Counted from the first letter of the stretch, positions 1-9,509 are shown. The stretch is 32,737 nt of DNA from Paracoccaceae bacterium (GCA_902543185.1 CACBXB010000017.1:1-32737); one strand, 5' to 3'. Program-made: numbers and translations. The notes: generated by a model from the letters alone, not told the origin.

Positions 1-3000
1 TCGCTCTCATTTCCTGCAGCATCCTGCACAGATGAGATAGTAAGTGCCGTTCCGTCTGCAACAGCCTCATCACTTCCAAGTGTTATTGTGACGGTTTTAT
101 TGCTGTTAGACCACGCTGTGTTTGCTGATGAACCATAGGTGTCAGTAGCAGCTACAATTGCAGTAGATATCGCACTCGTGTTCGCCACAGCTTCAGTAAA
201 TGTTAGCGCAATGCTGTCACCAGCATCAGCGCTTGACGCAGACGGCGTTGAATCAGCAGCGGCAATCGGAATATTGTCAATTACAATTGCTGAATTATCA
301 GAAAGGTTTTCATTTGCTGGCATCGACGTAGAGGTCAATAGATTACCATACACATCTGATACGCTTGTGCTATTACCGCTTGCATCCGTAAGCGTGAAAC
401 TCGAAACTGAAAGGTCAGTGCTGCTGTCAGTTGCACTAACGGTATATGTACCAACAAGAGTCGTGCCGTTTTGCAATGCCGTCAATTCAATCTGATCAGC
501 AGTGCCCAACGTAGCGGTCATTTTTGAGCCACCCAAAATAGCTTCACTGACATTAGCAGTGATATTTACTGTATCGCCGCTCTTGTAAGATCCATCAGCG
601 GTACTGGATGTGAAACTCGTAACCGTCGGTTTTGTAGTATCCGAATATGAAGGAGCTAAATTCGAAGCCGCATCTGTCGTCGAAACATTCCCTGCGAAGT
701 CTTTCGTGAACCCAGCAGCCACATCGATTTGGTCAGCAGCGTTCGCCTCATCTAAACCATCGGCCGCAAACCCGGTTATCGCCTCAAGAGCATTTGCTTT
801 TGAGCTCGTAAGGGTCACCGTCAACGTAGTCGCACTTGTCACGACAGCCGAAGTAATATCACTTGCTGAGAAGCTCACCCCCGGATCCGTTGCGTCTCCA
901 TCCAAATCCCAGACCAACTTATTCCAATCGAGATAACTTTTTACATCAGTTGATTGAGCTGCGATTGTGGTAAAGTTTGTACCAGTAAAGACTATCGTAT
1001 TGTCAGTGTCATTATATGTAGCCGCTGTAATTGTGGTTGATGGTGGCGTGGTATCAACTACCAAAGCACTGTTATCACTTAGATTTTGACTGCCCGGTAT
1101 AGAGGTCGTGCTTAACACATTTCCATATTTATCTGTTACAGCACTCACAATCTCAAAAGCCTTCGATATACTCAAATCAGCGCTCGTATCTCCACTCGAG
1201 GGAGCATAGCTACCTGTCATAGTTGTACCGTTGCTTGCCGCTGTCAGTGTCACCTCATCACCAGTATCTAACGCGACTTTAATGGAAGAACCTGCTAAGA
1301 TCGTTTCACTGGTTGTCGCAGTAATATTAATAGTATCGCCCACGTTATAAGTTCCGTCTGCCGTGGTAGAGGTAAATTGAGTGACCGTAGGCTTAGTACT
1401 ATCAGAATATGAGGGGCTCAGATTAGCCGCTGCATCTGTTGTTGCAGCATTACCTGAAAAGTCTTTGACAAATCCGGCCGTGACATCAACATCATCAGGC
1501 GTATTCGTAGATCCAAGACCGTCTGCCGCGAAGCCGACGGTTGCCTCCATTGCCGCCGCTGCAGTTGAAGTCAGCTGGATTGTCATTACGGTTGCACTGG
1601 TAATCGTTGCAGACTCAATATCGGAAAGAGCAAATGTGATACCAGTATTACCAGCGTCGCTATCGAGATCCCAAACTAATTTAGACCAGTCTAATGCCGA
1701 TTTAACATCGGTGCCAACAGTTGCGTCAATGGTTGTGAATTTTGTACCAGTAAGGATAATCCGGCCCGTCGAACTGTCATACTCCGCAGCAGTAATAGTA
1801 CTTGTTGGAGCTGTAGTATCTACAACGAGCGCGCTTGTATCACTCAGGTTTCCGTTCGTTGGTAGATTAGTATTTGTGAGTGTGTTTCCATAAAGATCAA
1901 GAATTTGCGATGCAACTTCAAAAGATGAAACTGCCAAATCAGCACTACTGTCACCCGCTGAAACAGTATAACTACCTGACAAGGTCGTCCCATTTGTTGC
2001 AGCAGTCAGACGAACCACATCACCCGTCGAAAGAGTAACATCTAAACTACCACCATCAAGAACGGCTTCATTCATATTAGCAGTTATATTTATTGTGTCG
2101 TCAGCTTTATAATATCCATCCGCTGTAGTCGAAGAAAAACTAGCAACCGTTGGTGCTGCAGTGTCTGTATAAGTAAGCCCAGTGTCAGCAGCCGCATCTG
2201 AAGTTGCGGCATTCCCAGCGGCATCTCTTATAAATCCAGCAGTTATATCAACATTATCCGCGGTATTTGTATCACCGAGGCCATCAGCTGCAAAACCCAC
2301 TGTCCCTTCCAAAGCAGCTGCAGCCGCGTCAGTCAGTGTAATTGTAAACACAGTAGCACTGGTCACGACTGCTGACGTAATATCTGAGAGTGCAAAGGTG
2401 ACGCCCGCATTGTCAGCAGAACCGTCCAGATCCCAAACAATCTTTGTCCAATCAAGGCCCGCCTTGGCATCTGTTCCAGCACTAGCTATCGTGGTAAAAT
2501 TTGTACCTGCTAAGATGATTTGGTTATTGTCACCATCGTACTGAACACCTGTGATTGTGCTTGTTGGAGCAACCGTATCAACCACGAGCGCGCTTGTATC
2601 ACTCAAATTCTGGTTAGCCGGAATACTAGTGTTGTTCATTAAATTTCCATACTGGTCGTATACTGCGGTTTTAATTGCAAAAGAAGACACAGTTAAATCA
2701 TCCGTATCGTCTCCTGCTGAAACTGTATAAGTCCCTGAAAGAGTTGTTCCGTTTGTTCCAGCCGTCAGGGTAACAGTATCACCCGATCCGAGAGTCACAT
2801 CGATCGCGCCACCATCCAGTATGGTCTCGCTCATATTGGCCGTGATATTAATTGAGTCGCCAGTCTTGTATGCGCCATCGGCCGTTGTAGAACTAAAACT
2901 AGCAAGTGTAGGCCTAGTGGCGTCAGCATAAGTCGGTGCTCGGTCTGTATCACCATCAGTTGAGGCAACGTTACCAGCGGCATCCACAGAAAATCCAGCC

Positions 3001-6000
3001 GTGACGTCAACATTATCAGCGGTATTGGTCGCACCAAGACCATCAAACGCGAAGCCAACCGTCCCCTCCATTGCAGCCGCAGCTGAATCAGTAAGTGTGA
3101 CCGTCATTTGTGTGGCACTCGTGATGATGGCCGAAGTCACATCTTCTAACGCAAAAGTAATACCAGCAGTCGTAGCACCATCACCGTCGAGGTCCCAAAC
3201 GAGTTTGGACCAATCAAGTGAACCTTTGACATCGGACGCTACATCACCAATGGTATTAAAATTACTACCAGAAAAAACGATTTGGTTATTATCACCGTCA
3301 TACTCAACGCCAGTAATTGCGTTTGTTGGCGCTGTTGTATCAATCTCAATATTATTGCTGCTAAAGTTTGCTGAAGGAAGCGTTGTAACGGATAGTACAT
3401 TCCCATACTGATCTGTGACTGCTTTGCCGCTCGTTACTTCAAAACTGCTAACAGAAAGAGAGGCAGCAGATTTTCCACTCTCAACAGTGTAAGTCCCAGT
3501 TAATGTGTTAGAATTAGCACTATTTGTGAGTACGACTGTAGATCCAACAGCAAGCGTTACCGTGATCGAGGATCCACCTAAAACCACCTCACTCATTGTC
3601 GCAGTAATGTTTATGGTATCGTTTTCTTTATAAGCGCCATCCGCGGTCGTTGAACTAAAACTCAACACGGTTGGTTTAGTAGAATCTGAATAGGAAGGAG
3701 TTAGGTTAGCTGCCGCGTCAGTCGTTGCGACGTTTCCAGCCGCGTCAACTGCAAACCCAGCCGCCACCTGAAATTTATCTGCTGTATTGGTATCGCCCAA
3801 ACCGTCGGCCGCAAATCCAGTCGTGGCTTCCATTGCAGCCGCAGCTGCGTCAGTGAGCGTTATTGTTAAGACAGTCCCACTGGTCACGATTGCTGAAGTG
3901 ATGTCTGAAACTGCAAATGTAATTCCGGCATTAGACGCGTCGCCATCTAGATCCCATTGTACTTTTGTCAGATCTATTAGTGATTTAACGTCTGCGCCAG
4001 CAGCTGCAATTGAATCAAAATTTGTTCCCGACAGCACTATCTGCTTGTTAGTGCTATCGTATTCAACGCCTGATACAGTTGTAGTGGGCAGCACCGTGTC
4101 AATAGATATGGAAAGAGGATCGCTTGAATTGGATCCAATGGTTGCCGTAATCGTCTCAGCACCCTCGCCCATACTAGTTATGTCTGCGCTAGTTGCCGCG
4201 ATGGACCAATCTCCATTACTATCAACAGTAGTCGCATTACTTCCTGCCGCCAATGTTATTCCGCTACTGAACGTGAGGGTCAGAGTTTCACCGGCAGTTC
4301 CACGGCCACTTATAGTAAATCCATCTGTTGCTTCGGCTGCATTTACTTTATTATCAGTTTCGATTGTCGTAATTGTTATACCTGTACCAGTTATAGCAAA
4401 AGACAGTGACCCAGTGGCAGAGGCGCCTGCAGCATCTTCGACAGCAACTGTAAATGTTTCTGTCCCAGTATCAGCACTGGTAAGCGCAACTGTGTCGGCG
4501 TCGGAATTATTCAGCGTGTATGTATATGCACCTGTAGAGGCATTAAGTGAAATTGAACCATAGGTACCAGTGACGGTGTAAACACCTTCTGAGGCTGTCT
4601 CACCAACCACTGAAAAGGTAAGTGATCCAGCTTCTGCATCAGATGCACTTAACGTATCTGTTACAGTAGTCGTAGACGCACCCTCTGTTAAAGCGCCGCC
4701 AGTTGGGACAGTTAAGACAGGTGTATCATTTGTTCCAGTTATTGTTATGGTTAATACTTGACTAGCCCTGCTAGTGCCATCGGTTGTTCTTACTGTAAAG
4801 GTCTCATCCGCAGTTGTTCCAGCTGCTATAGCGCCAGTGTCTGCATCAGTATTATCCAGCGTATACGTATATTCACCCGTCGTCTTGTTGACTACCAAAG
4901 TTCCGTATGTACCTGTTGCTGTATAAATCCCATCGACTTCAATAGAACCAGAGATTGAAAAGGTAAGCGTATCACCTTCTGGATCCGTACCACTTAGAGT
5001 TCCCGTTACAGTAGTTGTTGAATCATCCTCAGTCAGGGTGCCAGTAGCTGGAGCTGCCAGGGTGGTGTCTGCAACACCTGTGATCGTAAACGCCAAGCTC
5101 TCTGTTGTGGTCGCCGTACCATCAGACACAGATACAGAAAAAGTTTCAGTCAATGTCTCATCGGCTCCAAGGGCTTGCACTAACACATTGTCGTTGTTCA
5201 TAGTGTATGTGTAAGCTCCGGTAGCGGTGTCTAAAGTAAGGTCCCCATACTGCCCTGAAAGCGTTTCAGCGTTGTAGGTCAATGTACCACCTTCGGGGTC
5301 AACCCCAGCCAGTGTACCACTCACAACATAAGAGCCCGAGTCCTCAGTTACATTTCCTCCCGTTGCGGTAAGAGTCGGCGCTTCATCAAGGTCATTTACG
5401 GTCAAGGTAAAAGTTTCGGAATAAGAAAGAGGGACAGCTCCGTCATCTGTGATTGTGATTATAATAGAATAGGATGACTTCGTCTCATAATCTGCAGCAG
5501 AATTTAACTGTAATAGACCCGTAGAGCTATTTAGATTAAAGCTGGATGCGTCCTCTCCGGACAGAGCAAAAGTAAAAGCGGTCGTACTATCATCTACCCC
5601 GGTAAAAGTAATAGCGGCTTCTGAATTTTCATCAAAAGATGAAGATGATATTAGCAAGTCAGAAGGCGCCTCATTACTAGCCGCCGAGGCCGCCATAGAG
5701 GTAACGTTTGCCTCTGTAGCTAAGGTAATTCCAGCCACACCCGAGCCCGCCGAGGCCAACTCAGCAGTAGCAGCGTTTAATACTTGTGTGGACAGAAAAT
5801 CAGCTGTTGCAAATAAGCCTTTTGTAGCACTAGCAGTAAGGTCTGTGTCTGTTATGGCAGCAACTTGAGTATTTACATGCCCAACCGCTGTCATGGCAGT
5901 TCCCAAAACAGCATTGAACGCAGTAGCATCGACACCTGCAACGGCCACAAGATCAGTGGCAACCTGTGTCTGTATTGAAGCAAGATCAACGGCGCTACTT

Positions 6001-6659
6001 AAGTCTAAAGTTTCACCAGCGGTTGCTTTCGTAGCAACAACAGAAATTATAGACGAAAAGGCTGCATTTGAAGCGGCCTCAGCTGCCGCGCCGCTACCCT
6101 GAGCAGCAGCGGATATTGCTTTAACTGTAGTAATTACCTGGGTTGCAACTTTCTCAAATGCCAAAGCATTGTCAGCATCGACACCATCAGCGTAGGGATT
6201 AAAAGAAGTAAGCGAAATACCATCGAGACCTAGAGCTGCAGCAATTTCTGCTTCAGAGAGGTCAGATTTTTCCAATAGAGTTGAAGCCGGAGAAAGAACA
6301 GACGACCCGGAAGGACCTGTCAAAGTAACTCCATTCAAAGCAGTGCCCGAAGATCCATCAATAGCATTGATGGCTAAGTTTCCAGCAGTAGCAGAGTTTG
6401 TAGTCACGACAACTTTTTGCGTCCCTTTGGTCGAAGAAAGCGAAAACGCACCATCTGCATCTGTAAATGTGTATGGCTCAGTTGCAGTATCTAGAGTACC
6501 AGAACCGTCATAATCTACGAAAGCAATAGCAGATTGAAGCGGACCAAGAACCGCATTACCTGAAATTGTCGTAGTAGATGTTCCACCCCCGCCACATGCG
6601 GAAAGCGCAAGTAAGCCTAAAGGAGACGTTCCGACGTAAAACTTCCTTGAATATTTCAT
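1..6659 (-). CDS. giant VCBS/Ig-repeat surface lipoprotein, 3' end beyond window
   Basis: One reading frame stays open from the ATG at 6659 to the left edge, at least 2219 residues. The N-terminus MKYSRKFYVG has basic residues, then a hydrophobic stretch ending LLALSAC-GGGG, a good lipobox with Cys21, so a lipid-anchored exported protein is likely. Residues ~25-320 are Ala/Ser/Thr-rich with the pattern LSPASTLLEKSDLSEAEIAA and later NPYADGVDAD, seen N-terminal to VCBS domains in marine alphaproteobacterial proteins. Residues ~320-420 are cadherin-like (SFDEN...F.LNSSTG...DYE). About three VCBS units follow (GTLTED...VSGTLSG.DPEG...YGTLVV..TGEYTYTL), then an Ig-like domain (VNAAEA...GDWS), then five tandem repeats. 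The start is preceded by AGGGGG with 6-base spacing. Base composition is visibly less AT-rich than its neighbours. Likely role is adhesion or a surface layer, by inference. The C-terminus, where a secretion signal could sit, is not in the window. Confidence 0.93.
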   Translation of the reverse strand, partial: MKYSRKFYVGTSPLGLLALSACGGGGTSTTTISGNAVLGPLQSAIAFVDYDGSGTLDTATEPYTFTDADGAFSLSSTKGTQKVVVTTNSATAGNLAINAIDGSSGTALNGVTLTGPSGSSVLSPASTLLEKSDLSEAEIAAALGLDGISLTSFNPYADGVDADNALAFEKVATQVITTVKAISAAAQGSGAAAEAASNAAFSSIISVVATKATAGETLDLSSAVDLASIQTQVATDLVAVAGVDATAFNAVLGTAMTAVGHVNTQVAAITDTDLTASATKGLFATADFLSTQVLNAATAELASAGSGVAGITLATEANVTSMAASAASNEAPSDLLISSSSFDENSEAAITFTGVDDSTTAFTFALSGEDASSFNLNSSTGLLQLNSAADYETKSSYSIIITITDDGAVPLSYSETFTLTVNDLDEAPTLTATGGNVTEDSGSYVVSGTLAGVDPEGGTLTYNAETLSGQYGDLTLDTATGAYTYTMNNDNVLVQALGADETLTETFSVSVSDGTATTTESLAFTITGVADTTLAAPATGTLTEDDSTTTVTGTLSGTDPEGDTLTFSISGSIEVDGIYTATGTYGTLVVNKTTGEYTYTLDNTDADTGAIAAGTTADETFTVRTTDGTSRASQVLTITITGTNDTPVLTVPTGGALTEGASTTTVTDTLSASDAEAGSLTFSVVGETASEGVYTVTGTYGSISLNASTGAYTYTLNNSDADTVALTSADTGTETFTVAVEDAAGASATGSLSFAITGTGITITTIETDNKVNAAEATDGFTISGRGTAGETLTLTFSSGITLAAGSNATTVDSNGDWSIAATSADITSMGEGAETITATIGSNSSDPLSISIDTVLPTTTVSGVEYDSTNKQIVLSGTNFDSIAAAGADVKSLIDLTKVQWDLDGDASNAGITFAVSDITSAIVTSGTVLTITLTDAAAAAMEATTGFAADGLGDTNTADKFQVAAGFAVDAAGNVATTDAAANLTPSYSDSTKPTVLSFSSTTADGAYKENDTINITATMSEVVLGGSSITVTLAVGSTVVLTNSANSNTLTGTYTVESGKSAASLSVSSFEVTSGKAVTDQYGNVLSVTTLPSANFSSNNIEIDTTAPTNAITGVEYDGDNNQIVFSGSNFNTIGDVASDVKGSLDWSKLVWDLDGDGATTAGITFALEDVTSAIITSATQMTVTLTDSAAAAMEGTVGFAFDGLGATNTADNVDVTAGFSVDAAGNVASTDGDTDRAPTYADATRPTLASFSSTTADGAYKTGDSINITANMSETILDGGAIDVTLGSGDTVTLTAGTNGTTLSGTYTVSAGDDTDDLTVSSFAIKTAVYDQYGNLMNNTSIPANQNLSDTSALVVDTVAPTSTITGVQYDGDNNQIILAGTNFTTIASAGTDAKAGLDWTKIVWDLDGSADNAGVTFALSDITSAVVTSATVFTITLTDAAAAALEGTVGFAADGLGDTNTADNVDITAGFIRDAAGNAATSDAAADTGLTYTDTAAPTVASFSSTTADGYYKADDTINITANMNEAVLDGGSLDVTLSTGDVVRLTAATNGTTLSGSYTVSAGDSSADLAVSSFEVASQILDLYGNTLTNTNLPTNGNLSDTSALVVDTTAPTSTITAAEYDSSTGRIILTGTKFTTIDATVGTDVKSALDWSKLVWDLDSDAGNTGITFALSDIESATITSATVMTIQLTSTAAAAMEATVGFAADGLGSTNTPDDVDVTAGFVKDFSGNAATTDAAANLSPSYSDSTKPTVTQFTSTTADGTYNVGDTINITATTSETILAGSSIKVALDTGDEVTLTAASNGTTMTGSYAPSSGDTSADLSISKAFEIVSAVTDKYGNVLSTTSIPGSQNLSDNSALVVDTTPPSTTITAATYNDTDNTIVFTGTNFTTIAAQSTDVKSYLDWNKLVWDLDGDATDPGVSFSASDITSAVVTSATTLTVTLTSSKANALEAITGFAADGLDEANAADQIDVAAGFTKDFAGNVSTTDAASNLAPSYSDTTKPTVTSFTSSTADGSYKSGDTVNITANVSEAILGGSKMTATLGTADQIELTALQNGTTLVGTYTVSATDSSTDLSVSSFTLTDASGNSTSVSDVYGNLLTSTSMPANENLSDNSAIVIDNIPIAAADSTPSASSADAGDSIALTFTEAVANTSAISTAIVAATDTYGSSANTAWSNSNKTVTITLGSDEAVADGTALTISSVQDAAGNES
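240..4110 (-). repeat. five tandem ~762-bp (254-residue) protein-coding repeats
   Basis: Inside the giant gene the codons for STTADG (or SSTADG) recur at 3636, 2874, 2115, 1353 and 591, so the spacing is 762, 759, 762 and 762 bases. Each unit has two halves. One half has the pattern YD....IVLTGT.FTTI, then DVKS.LDW.KLVWDLDGD, then GITFALSDITSA, AAAAMEATVGFAADGLG and DAAGN.ATTDAA. The other has STTADG.YK.GDTINITA.MSE, GTTLSGTYTVSAGD, V.D.YGN and NLSDNSALVVDTTAPT. The second half resembles bacterial Ig-like domains. Units differ at many codons, so this is an old or diverging expansion and not a recent exact duplication. Confidence 0.93.
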
Positions 6660-6736
6660 AAACAACCCCCTGAACGTTGTACTTTTTTATGATTTTTTAT
6701 AATTTTGTCACAATATTTACAAAAAAAAAAGCTAAA

Positions 6737-6795
6737 ATTATAATTTAATAAAAATGCCCACTTTTTATAGGAGGATTGAGTTATTACCCACTTTT
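6737..6795 (-). promoter_or_regulatory. candidate activator-dependent promoter of the giant lipoprotein gene
   Basis: On the minus strand a perfect TATAAT lies at 6742-6737. At the -35 position there is AAAAGTGGG (6765-6757) instead of a TTGACA-like box, and the same nine bases recur exactly 30 bp upstream (6795-6787). Two direct repeats about three helical turns apart, one over -35, suit an activator site. The leader to the ATG would be about 70 bases. I see no gene in the rest of 6660-7030. Confidence 0.4.
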
Positions 6796-7030
6796 ATGGT
6801 CTCAATTTAAAGTATAAATGAAAGAATCCCCCAATTATTTTTAAGTCGGGCCAGCAGGCAAAAGAAAATCAAAAATATTTATAAAGTCAAAAAGCCTACA
6901 ACAAGAAATTTTTTGTCTGCCAGACCGTTGAAAGAAGTTCAAATTGATACATTTTTAATTTGTTATCGAACCTGTACTACTAATTTAGATTATATACTGA
7001 GAGTTTAGCGATGATTGAGAGTATCCTTTT

Positions 7031-7267
7031 TTGGTAGATAAAGAAAAAAAACCTAAAGCTATACGCCAGCTAAACCAGTCTGATGTAAGCGAGATTATTC
7101 AAATGGCATTATCGGATAATGTGGCTTTTGATAATATCTTCACGCAATTTGGATTGAAAGAAGGTGACGTAAAAAAAATTATGCGAAATAATTTAAAAAC
7201 CAGTTCATACAGAACCTGGAGAAAACGCGTTCAAAAATTTTCTGCAAGAAGAGAATTCTACAAGTAG
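7031..7267 (+). CDS. DUF2805/TIGR03643 family small basic protein
   Basis: This 78-residue protein has the family pattern: QSDVSEIIQMALSD near residues 16-29, then F..IF.QFGLKEGDVKKIMR (~33-52) and S.R.WRKRV (~58-67). It reads like a helix-turn-helix-like fold, but no function is established for the family. The only possible start is TTG at 7031, because an in-frame TGA lies at 7016-7018; an ATG at 7011 is out of frame and stops after eight codons. The gene is convergent with sbmA, with about 30 bases between their stops. It looks monocistronic. Confidence 0.8.
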   Translation: MVDKEKKPKAIRQLNQSDVSEIIQMALSDNVAFDNIFTQFGLKEGDVKKIMRNNLKTSSYRTWRKRVQKFSARREFYK

Positions 7268-7288
7268 GTTAACATTTAGGTTAACATT
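7265..7288. repeat. two perfect tandem copies of a 12-base unit at a stop codon
   Basis: TAGGTTAACATT occurs twice in a row. The first TAG is the stop codon of the upstream gene. The unit contains the palindrome GTTAAC. It produces TTAA-N8-TTAA, one base off the CtrA spacing (N7), and its position between two convergent stops argues against a promoter role. Confidence 0.8.
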
Positions 7289-7300
7289 AAATCAAATTTC

Positions 7301-8548
7301 CTATGTCTCTACAGAGCCAGACTCAATAAACTCTTTATCAATGCCTGTAAGTGGTTGGTCATTAATCGCAGCCTCAAAGGCCTGAAGGCGTTTGTAAATT
7401 GATATTAGTTCGATAATAGTCGTCCAGGATGACACCAAGAATTGAAAAGAAGACGCAACTTGCCCAAATGCCCTTAATATCTGGTTCATTATACCCAAAG
7501 TTATTCGTCCAGAAACAATAGTTGGCACTAAAAATATATATGCCACCACGTTATCTGCCTGAATATACATATATCTAAATAGATTGAAGTAGGTGTAGTG
7601 CCAATAAATTCTAAAATAATTACGCCTTACATTAGAAAAAAGATCTCGAAGAGTGCCAGGACCGGCATTATCCTCACTCTCTTCACCCATCACCAATTCT
7701 TTTCTAAAGGCTGCCTCGACCCTTTGATTTCTAAATTCCAGACCTGGTAACTTAATACCAGCGGCTAACAAAACGAGTGTCCCAAAAATTGACCAAACTA
7801 TTGAAATAGTGACCAGAGGATATGGTATAGATCCTATAACGGGCAGAGTTTCGACATGTACTGAAAGAGCAGCCAAAACAGGCAGAAAAGCGATCAATGT
7901 CATAATTGAATCTACAAGGGCAACACCAAGTCCCTCCATGATTGCAGCAAATCGCATAGTATCTTCCTGTATCCTCTGCGAAGCTCCCTCTATGTTACGA
8001 ACTTGTTTCCACCTCTCCACATAATAATTATTCATCGCAGTTCGCCAACGGAAGATATAATGAGCCGTAAAAAATCTGTTAACGATAATAAAAAGGATAT
8101 AGGGAAAAGCTATGGTGCAAAATACTATAAAGTGACCGTAAAGATCCCCTGCGGTTACATCACCGTCACCAGTTAGAGCCGTTTGAATGTCATTATAGAA
8201 TGGCCCATACCAGGCATTTATCACCACTGATACCTGCACCGACGCATATGACAGATAAATTAGTAGCGCAGAACCCAAAACAGACCAAACTTGCCACTCG
8301 TGTGAACGGCGGGAACGCCATACAAGGAAAAAACTCAACGCGCCAAAGGCAAAATATGTATCAAACCATAAAAATTCGGAGGTTATAAAGTGACCTAGGC
8401 CTATAACCGTCTCAGCTTCGGTTAAATCAAAACCGAGAGACTCTCCCAAGGTTTTACCAAATGTATACCAAATTAGGATTAACAGCCCACTCCATATAGC
8501 CAATGACGAAAAGAATAATTTGGGCTGCGGGAAAAACGACTGAAACAT
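7301..8548 (-). CDS. sbmA: SbmA/BacA family peptide transporter
   Basis: Proton-driven inner-membrane importer of the SbmA/BacA family (peptide antibiotics, modified peptides). Its 415 residues match the family length of about 406-420. Conserved blocks are clear: MFQSFFPQP at the start, VINAWYGPFYNDIQTAL (~109-125), FRWRTAMNNYYVERWKQVRNIEGA.QR.QEDTMRFA (~165-200), LIAFLPVL..LS.H, GIKLPGLEF.NQRVEAA.RKELV.GE (~263-290) and NYFR.Y.HY.YFN (~310-322), then SWTT.IELISIYKRL near the end. There are about seven or eight membrane segments and no ATPase domain, as expected for the SbmA branch as opposed to ABC-type BacA-like proteins. An AGGAA ribosome site precedes the ATG. It is divergent from the 8667 gene. 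In Rhizobiales the homologue BacA affects envelope lipids and host peptide tolerance; the role here is unknown. Confidence 0.96.
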   Translation of the reverse strand: MFQSFFPQPKLFFSSLAIWSGLLILIWYTFGKTLGESLGFDLTEAETVIGLGHFITSEFLWFDTYFAFGALSFFLVWRSRRSHEWQVWSVLGSALLIYLSYASVQVSVVINAWYGPFYNDIQTALTGDGDVTAGDLYGHFIVFCTIAFPYILFIIVNRFFTAHYIFRWRTAMNNYYVERWKQVRNIEGASQRIQEDTMRFAAIMEGLGVALVDSIMTLIAFLPVLAALSVHVETLPVIGSIPYPLVTISIVWSIFGTLVLLAAGIKLPGLEFRNQRVEAAFRKELVMGEESEDNAGPGTLRDLFSNVRRNYFRIYWHYTYFNLFRYMYIQADNVVAYIFLVPTIVSGRITLGIMNQILRAFGQVASSFQFLVSSWTTIIELISIYKRLQAFEAAINDQPLTGIDKEFIESGSVET

Positions 8549-8666
8549 ATTGAAAATTCCTGCTTAGTTATTATGCATAGGTTGAAATATATTAATCTTC
8601 ACTAGATTTAGTTCTATCATAATAATTTCTACTTTAAATGACTAAACCATAATAAAAGGAACGAAA

Positions 8667-9089
8667 ATGTCTGAATGGCTTTACCAAATAAGGATAAAAG
8701 TTTCAAAAAAGCTTTCAGAAGATCTACGTAGCGTTAATAACCTAAGGCTTTCAAAAGATATCATTAAAATCGCTTCTGATAATAACTCCAGACTGGTATG
8801 TACTTTTGATGCATTCGCAGAATATTGCGAAGAAGCCGAAAGAGAAGGTATCGAAAAATATGAACTTTATCACTGGACTAAGGCTACTATCGATAATCCT
8901 GAAAAAAAGGCAAAGCATTTAAAGTCCTTTGCCTTTTATGAAGGCGAAAATCAGGTCTATAGTAGAGAGCTAGCATCTTCGATTGAGCAGAACTTAAAAA
9001 ATCTAAACAGTGGTGATGATATCGTAGAAATAAACTTGATAGACTCAAACCCTGCAAATAATCCACAACCGCCCAAGCGAGTCGGTTAA
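8667..9089 (+). CDS. hypothetical soluble protein, 140 residues
   Basis: I do not recognise a family. The 140-residue product is hydrophilic and charged with no signal peptide or membrane segment. It begins MSEWLYQIRIKVSKKLSEDLR and ends in a Pro/Asn-rich tail (NPANNPQPPKRVG). The middle, ~50-75, is acidic (FAEYCEEAEREGIEKYELYHW). The first ~25 residues and the VEINLID strand near residue 125 suggest an alpha/beta fold, but this is only an impression. AAAAGGAACGAAA before the ATG is a good ribosome site. The gene starts 118 bases from the divergent sbmA start, so the two share a promoter region. Confidence 0.75.
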   Translation: MSEWLYQIRIKVSKKLSEDLRSVNNLRLSKDIIKIASDNNSRLVCTFDAFAEYCEEAEREGIEKYELYHWTKATIDNPEKKAKHLKSFAFYEGENQVYSRELASSIEQNLKNLNSGDDIVEINLIDSNPANNPQPPKRVG

Positions 9090-9113
9090 CCAATCAAAAC
9101 ACCCAAACGAAAT

Positions 9114-9190
9114 GTATACTAATGGACACAAATTTAAACTATTATTTTTATTAGTGAAATTATGTATACCATTGTATTTGTTGACTTTTT
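9114..9190 (+). promoter_or_regulatory. duplicated upstream region, copy 1 (GTATAC boxes plus TTGACT)
   Basis: GTATAC occurs at 9114-9119 and again exactly 50 bases on at 9164-9169. From 9164 to 9190, 27 bases are identical to the reverse strand of 9883-9909, including the -35-like TTGACT (9181-9186). A TATTTT 18 bases further gives a plausible promoter for the gene at 9252. The bases between the boxes also resemble the second copy (for example AATG.ACAC after the first box). Confidence 0.6.
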
Positions 9191-9251
9191 ATTTTGGTGC
9201 TCTCTATTTTAGTGCACGGTAAAAACACCAATTTTATAGAAAGTGAGCGTT

Positions 9252-9509
9252 ATGTCTAAACCAACTACTGAATTCAACTTAGGGTTACGCGATATAGATC
9301 TTATAGAAAACGCTATAAATTCAGTGATAGCCAGAAGATCGTCCGCAATGAGCTTACTCGCAGAAGATAACGTCGAAAACACGACAGACATGGCTGCTTA
9401 CAGGGAAATAAGGCAGGAAGTTGCTGACTTACGCGACTTGCTAGGAAGGCTCCATAACCAGAAAAATTGGTATCGACCAACGTCCGAAGCTGCTTACGTG
9501 AGTGGATAA
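9252..9509 (+). CDS. hypothetical small coil-rich protein, 85 residues
   Basis: No family recognised. From the ATG at 9252 the product is MSKPTTEFNLGLRDIDLIEN and so on, 85 residues. It is mainly helix-forming with a heptad-like stretch (YREIRQEVADLRDLLGRLHNQ, ~52-72) and the C-terminal sequence NWYRPTSEAAYVSG. There is no signal peptide or membrane segment. A GTG at 9243 is an alternative start adding three residues; the ATG is preferred because the purine-rich AGAAAGTGAG lies just upstream of it. It is expressed from the duplicated upstream region at 9114-9190 and faces the small two-gene unit at 9858-9525, whose last stop is 15 bases away. Confidence 0.65.
   Translation: MSKPTTEFNLGLRDIDLIENAINSVIARRSSAMSLLAEDNVENTTDMAAYREIRQEVADLRDLLGRLHNQKNWYRPTSEAAYVSG

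Noticed and set aside
139-6102. Many plus-strand open frames of 60-258 codons, for example 3787-4563 and 1381-1893
   Set aside because: They lie opposite the giant minus-strand repeat gene and recur with its repeat period; their Ala/Ser/Val-rich content is the reverse reading of Thr/Asp/Gly/Ala codons.
7269-7284. TTAA-N8-TTAA resembling a CtrA site
   Set aside because: Spacing is one base off and it lies between two convergent stop codons; explained by the 12-base tandem repeat.
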